From assembly GCA_946405475.1 (NCBI GenBank), contig CAMJHI010000036.1:1-13065 (forward strand): a stretch of 13,065 nucleotides of DNA. Reading direction: 5' to 3'. Every line of letters begins with the position of its first letter. Positions within the stretch are counted from its first letter, which is position 1. The notes beneath the pieces were generated by a model. It was not told the origin of the DNA. It was given only the letters and a program-made list of their open reading frames with translations, and searched no databases. The stretch is from an uncultured Clostridia bacterium (GTDB lineage: Bacteria > Bacillota > Clostridia > Oscillospirales > Acutalibacteraceae). Made by a program: the position numbers and the translations under genes. This document shows, one piece after another, positions 11,772-13,065 of this stretch.

Positions 11772-12605
11772 ATGGCCAATTGTCCCAAGTGTAACGCGAA
11801 GCTGAAACTCACCGATTGGCGCCCGGAATGCCCGCATTGCGGCGTGAATATGGTCTATTACGGCATGGAAGACCGTCTGCTGGCCGAAGCGGAAAAGGCT
11901 GAGGCGGAGCATGCCCGTTTCCAGAAACGGATCGACCGCATGAAGGCGTCGCTCGTCGGCGGCCCGCTGCAGATCGCGCGCATCGTGTTTGCCTTTCTGC
12001 CCATCGCCGGGCTGTTCCTGCCGCTGGCCAAGCTCACGCTGGGCGAGGCGCCCTACCTGGCGGCCAAAACGGTCAACGCCAATATCCTGACCATCGTCGA
12101 CCTGCTTTCCAATTCCGACCTCGGCGCGCTGCTGGGCACCTTCTCCTCCGGCGTGTTCGGCCGCCCGATGCTGTTCTTCGCGCTTTCCATCGTGCTGCTG
12201 GCGCTGTCGGTCGTGCTGGGTCTGTTCGGGTTCTTCCGCCTGCTCTGCTCGGCGAAGAAGAAATCCTGCATCAAAAACATCGTCGTTTCCTGTGTGCAGC
12301 TTCTGCTCATTGTCGTGGGCAGCGTTTTGTTCGGCCGGTTTTCTTCCGGCATCGCGGCCGTGTTCCCGGCCTATATCAGCGCTTCTCTCGGCATCGGCGT
12401 GATCGTTTTTGCCCTGCTCCATCTGCCCTCGATCATTGCCAACATTCTCTTCACGATCAAGCCCATGGAAGTGAAATATAAAGAGCTGCCCGACTACGCG
12501 GCGGAAGACGCCGCCATGGAGGCTGCCAACGAAGCCGCCCGCGAAGAAGCCGAAGCAAAAGCGGAAGCCGCGGCCGAAAAAGCAGCGGAAGAAGTCAACG
12601 CGTAA
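11772..12605 (+). CDS. Zinc-ribbon multi-pass membrane protein of unknown function
   Basis: A 277-residue protein. Residues 4-23 form a zinc ribbon (C4PKC7 and C20PHC23), placed in the cytosol. A charged, probably coiled helix (about 34-60, Glu/Ala/Lys-rich) leads to four hydrophobic segments at about 68-88, 132-159, 168-187 and 203-227. The loop at 89-130 after the first helix would be outside. The tail (about 240-277) is almost only Ala, Glu and Lys and likely a long charged helix. With both ends inside, it has an even number of spans. I know no named family. The start has GGAGG eight bases upstream; longer readings lack an SD. It stands alone, divergent from the protease operon, and is followed by a terminator. 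The coding call is firm; the role is unknown (sensor, scaffold or stress protein are only guesses). Confidence 0.88.
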   Translation: MANCPKCNAKLKLTDWRPECPHCGVNMVYYGMEDRLLAEAEKAEAEHARFQKRIDRMKASLVGGPLQIARIVFAFLPIAGLFLPLAKLTLGEAPYLAAKTVNANILTIVDLLSNSDLGALLGTFSSGVFGRPMLFFALSIVLLALSVVLGLFGFFRLLCSAKKKSCIKNIVVSCVQLLLIVVGSVLFGRFSSGIAAVFPAYISASLGIGVIVFALLHLPSIIANILFTIKPMEVKYKELPDYAAEDAAMEAANEAAREEAEAKAEAAAEKAAEEVNA

Positions 12606-12617
12606 ATCTGACATCAT

Positions 12618-12660
12618 AAAAAACACACGGCGGGAGATCGCTTTGATCTCCCGCCGCTTT
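12618..12660. terminator. Bidirectional terminator between convergent genes
   Basis: Twelve-base perfect arms CGGCGGGAGATC (12628-12639) and GATCTCCCGCCG (12645-12656) flank a five-base loop. On the minus strand a run of six T residues (12618-12623) follows after a short gap. On the plus strand CTTTCGTTTTG follows. It serves both the zinc-ribbon gene and the gene entering from the right. Confidence 0.9.
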
Positions 12661-12671
12661 CGTTTTGTTGT

Positions 12672-13065
12672 TCAATCGTGCCGGTCGCACAGGTAGGCTT
12701 GGCACACGCAGCCGCTGCCGTTGTCGGTGGCAAACGAAGCGAAGAGCCGCACGGTTTTGCCCGCTGCTTCGGGCGGCAGATGGAAATAGAACGTGTTGTT
12801 TTTCTTTTCGTCGCACACCATGTGTTCCCACACGTTGGCCTTGAAGGTGGGGGCGCGGTCGTCAGCCCCGCAGAGCCTGCCGTCCACTTCGACGGCGCAG
12901 CTCACGCCCTCCGCGCCGTGCTCGCCGTTGACGGCCAGCGCCAGATACGCGCCCTCACGGTGCTCAGGCACGGTGAACGACGCCGCTTTGACCAGCTTCG
13001 TCGGCTTTTTGCTGTAATGCGCCTGCAGATTGTTGGCGCGGGGATTCGTCAATCGAACCGGCTGA
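12672..13065 (-). CDS. C-terminal part of an unrecognised protein (runs off right edge)
   Basis: The reading frame stays open from its stop (12672-12674) to the window edge, giving at least 130 residues with no clear start. A TTG at 13050-13052 is possible but lacks a ribosome site and is probably internal. The visible part has alternating hydrophobic strands (GAYLALAVNGEHG, NNTFYFHLPPEAAGKTVRLFASF) and looks like a compact beta domain ending in CVCQAYLCDRHD. It has four Cys in the last half. I see no catalytic motif, signal or membrane helix. Ancillary beta-sandwich domains of secreted or carbohydrate-active enzymes look like this, but the match is too loose to name. The bidirectional terminator just after the stop supports it as a genuine gene end. 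Confidence 0.7.
   Translation of the reverse strand, partial: QPVRLTNPRANNLQAHYSKKPTKLVKAASFTVPEHREGAYLALAVNGEHGAEGVSCAVEVDGRLCGADDRAPTFKANVWEHMVCDEKKNNTFYFHLPPEAAGKTVRLFASFATDNGSGCVCQAYLCDRHD

Overview
The window looks like chromosomal DNA from an uncultured gut-type Clostridia bacterium, most likely in the Ruminococcaceae/Oscillospiraceae group. Coding sequence is GC-rich by eye, intergenic promoters are AT-rich and of the sigma-A type, and Shine-Dalgarno sites are strong. The genes fit the group: a short AbrB-type regulator, family I pyrophosphatase, a ProX/PrdX-type editing protein, a YmdB phosphodiesterase, and a secreted protease with a dockerin-like C-terminus. Two non-coding hairpin-repeat clusters also fit it. 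Nothing seen is diagnostic at species level.

Layout. Positions 1-354 (minus) hold the N-terminal part of a membrane-anchored metallophosphoesterase, cut by the window edge. A 33-codon ORF lies just upstream in the same frame, and a promoter precedes it. Positions 541-993 are non-coding: two different inverted-repeat clusters, a perfect 17-bp palindromic terminator and a tRNA terminator. A Met-Glu-Val tRNA operon (994-1306, minus) follows, with a consensus promoter. Next on the minus strand are a prolyl-tRNA editing-like protein (proX/prdX type), inorganic pyrophosphatase (ppa) and a lipoprotein of unknown function. The last two form an operon; the editing gene lies behind an intrinsic terminator. 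A divergent AbrB-family regulator (3616-3873, plus) ends exactly where recG ends, and its terminator lies inside recG.

Positions 3874-11561 (minus) are a tight four-gene operon from one good promoter: a large cell-surface subtilisin-like protease, a YmdB-type phosphodiesterase, a solute-binding lipoprotein of the peptide/nickel ABC type with no transporter nearby, and recG. A divergent plus-strand gene (11772-12605) encodes a zinc-ribbon protein with about four membrane helices and an Ala/Glu-rich tail. A bidirectional terminator separates it from the C-terminal end of an unrecognised minus-strand gene that runs off the right edge.

Most genes are core housekeeping. The accessory and least explained parts are the double-anchored protease with its operon partners, the orphan binding protein, the repeat clusters, and the leader-like ORF before the metallophosphoesterase. 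No mobile element, CRISPR array, toxin-antitoxin pair or phage gene was found. No clearly new multi-gene system can be claimed from this sequence; the protease-led operon is the best candidate for follow-up.
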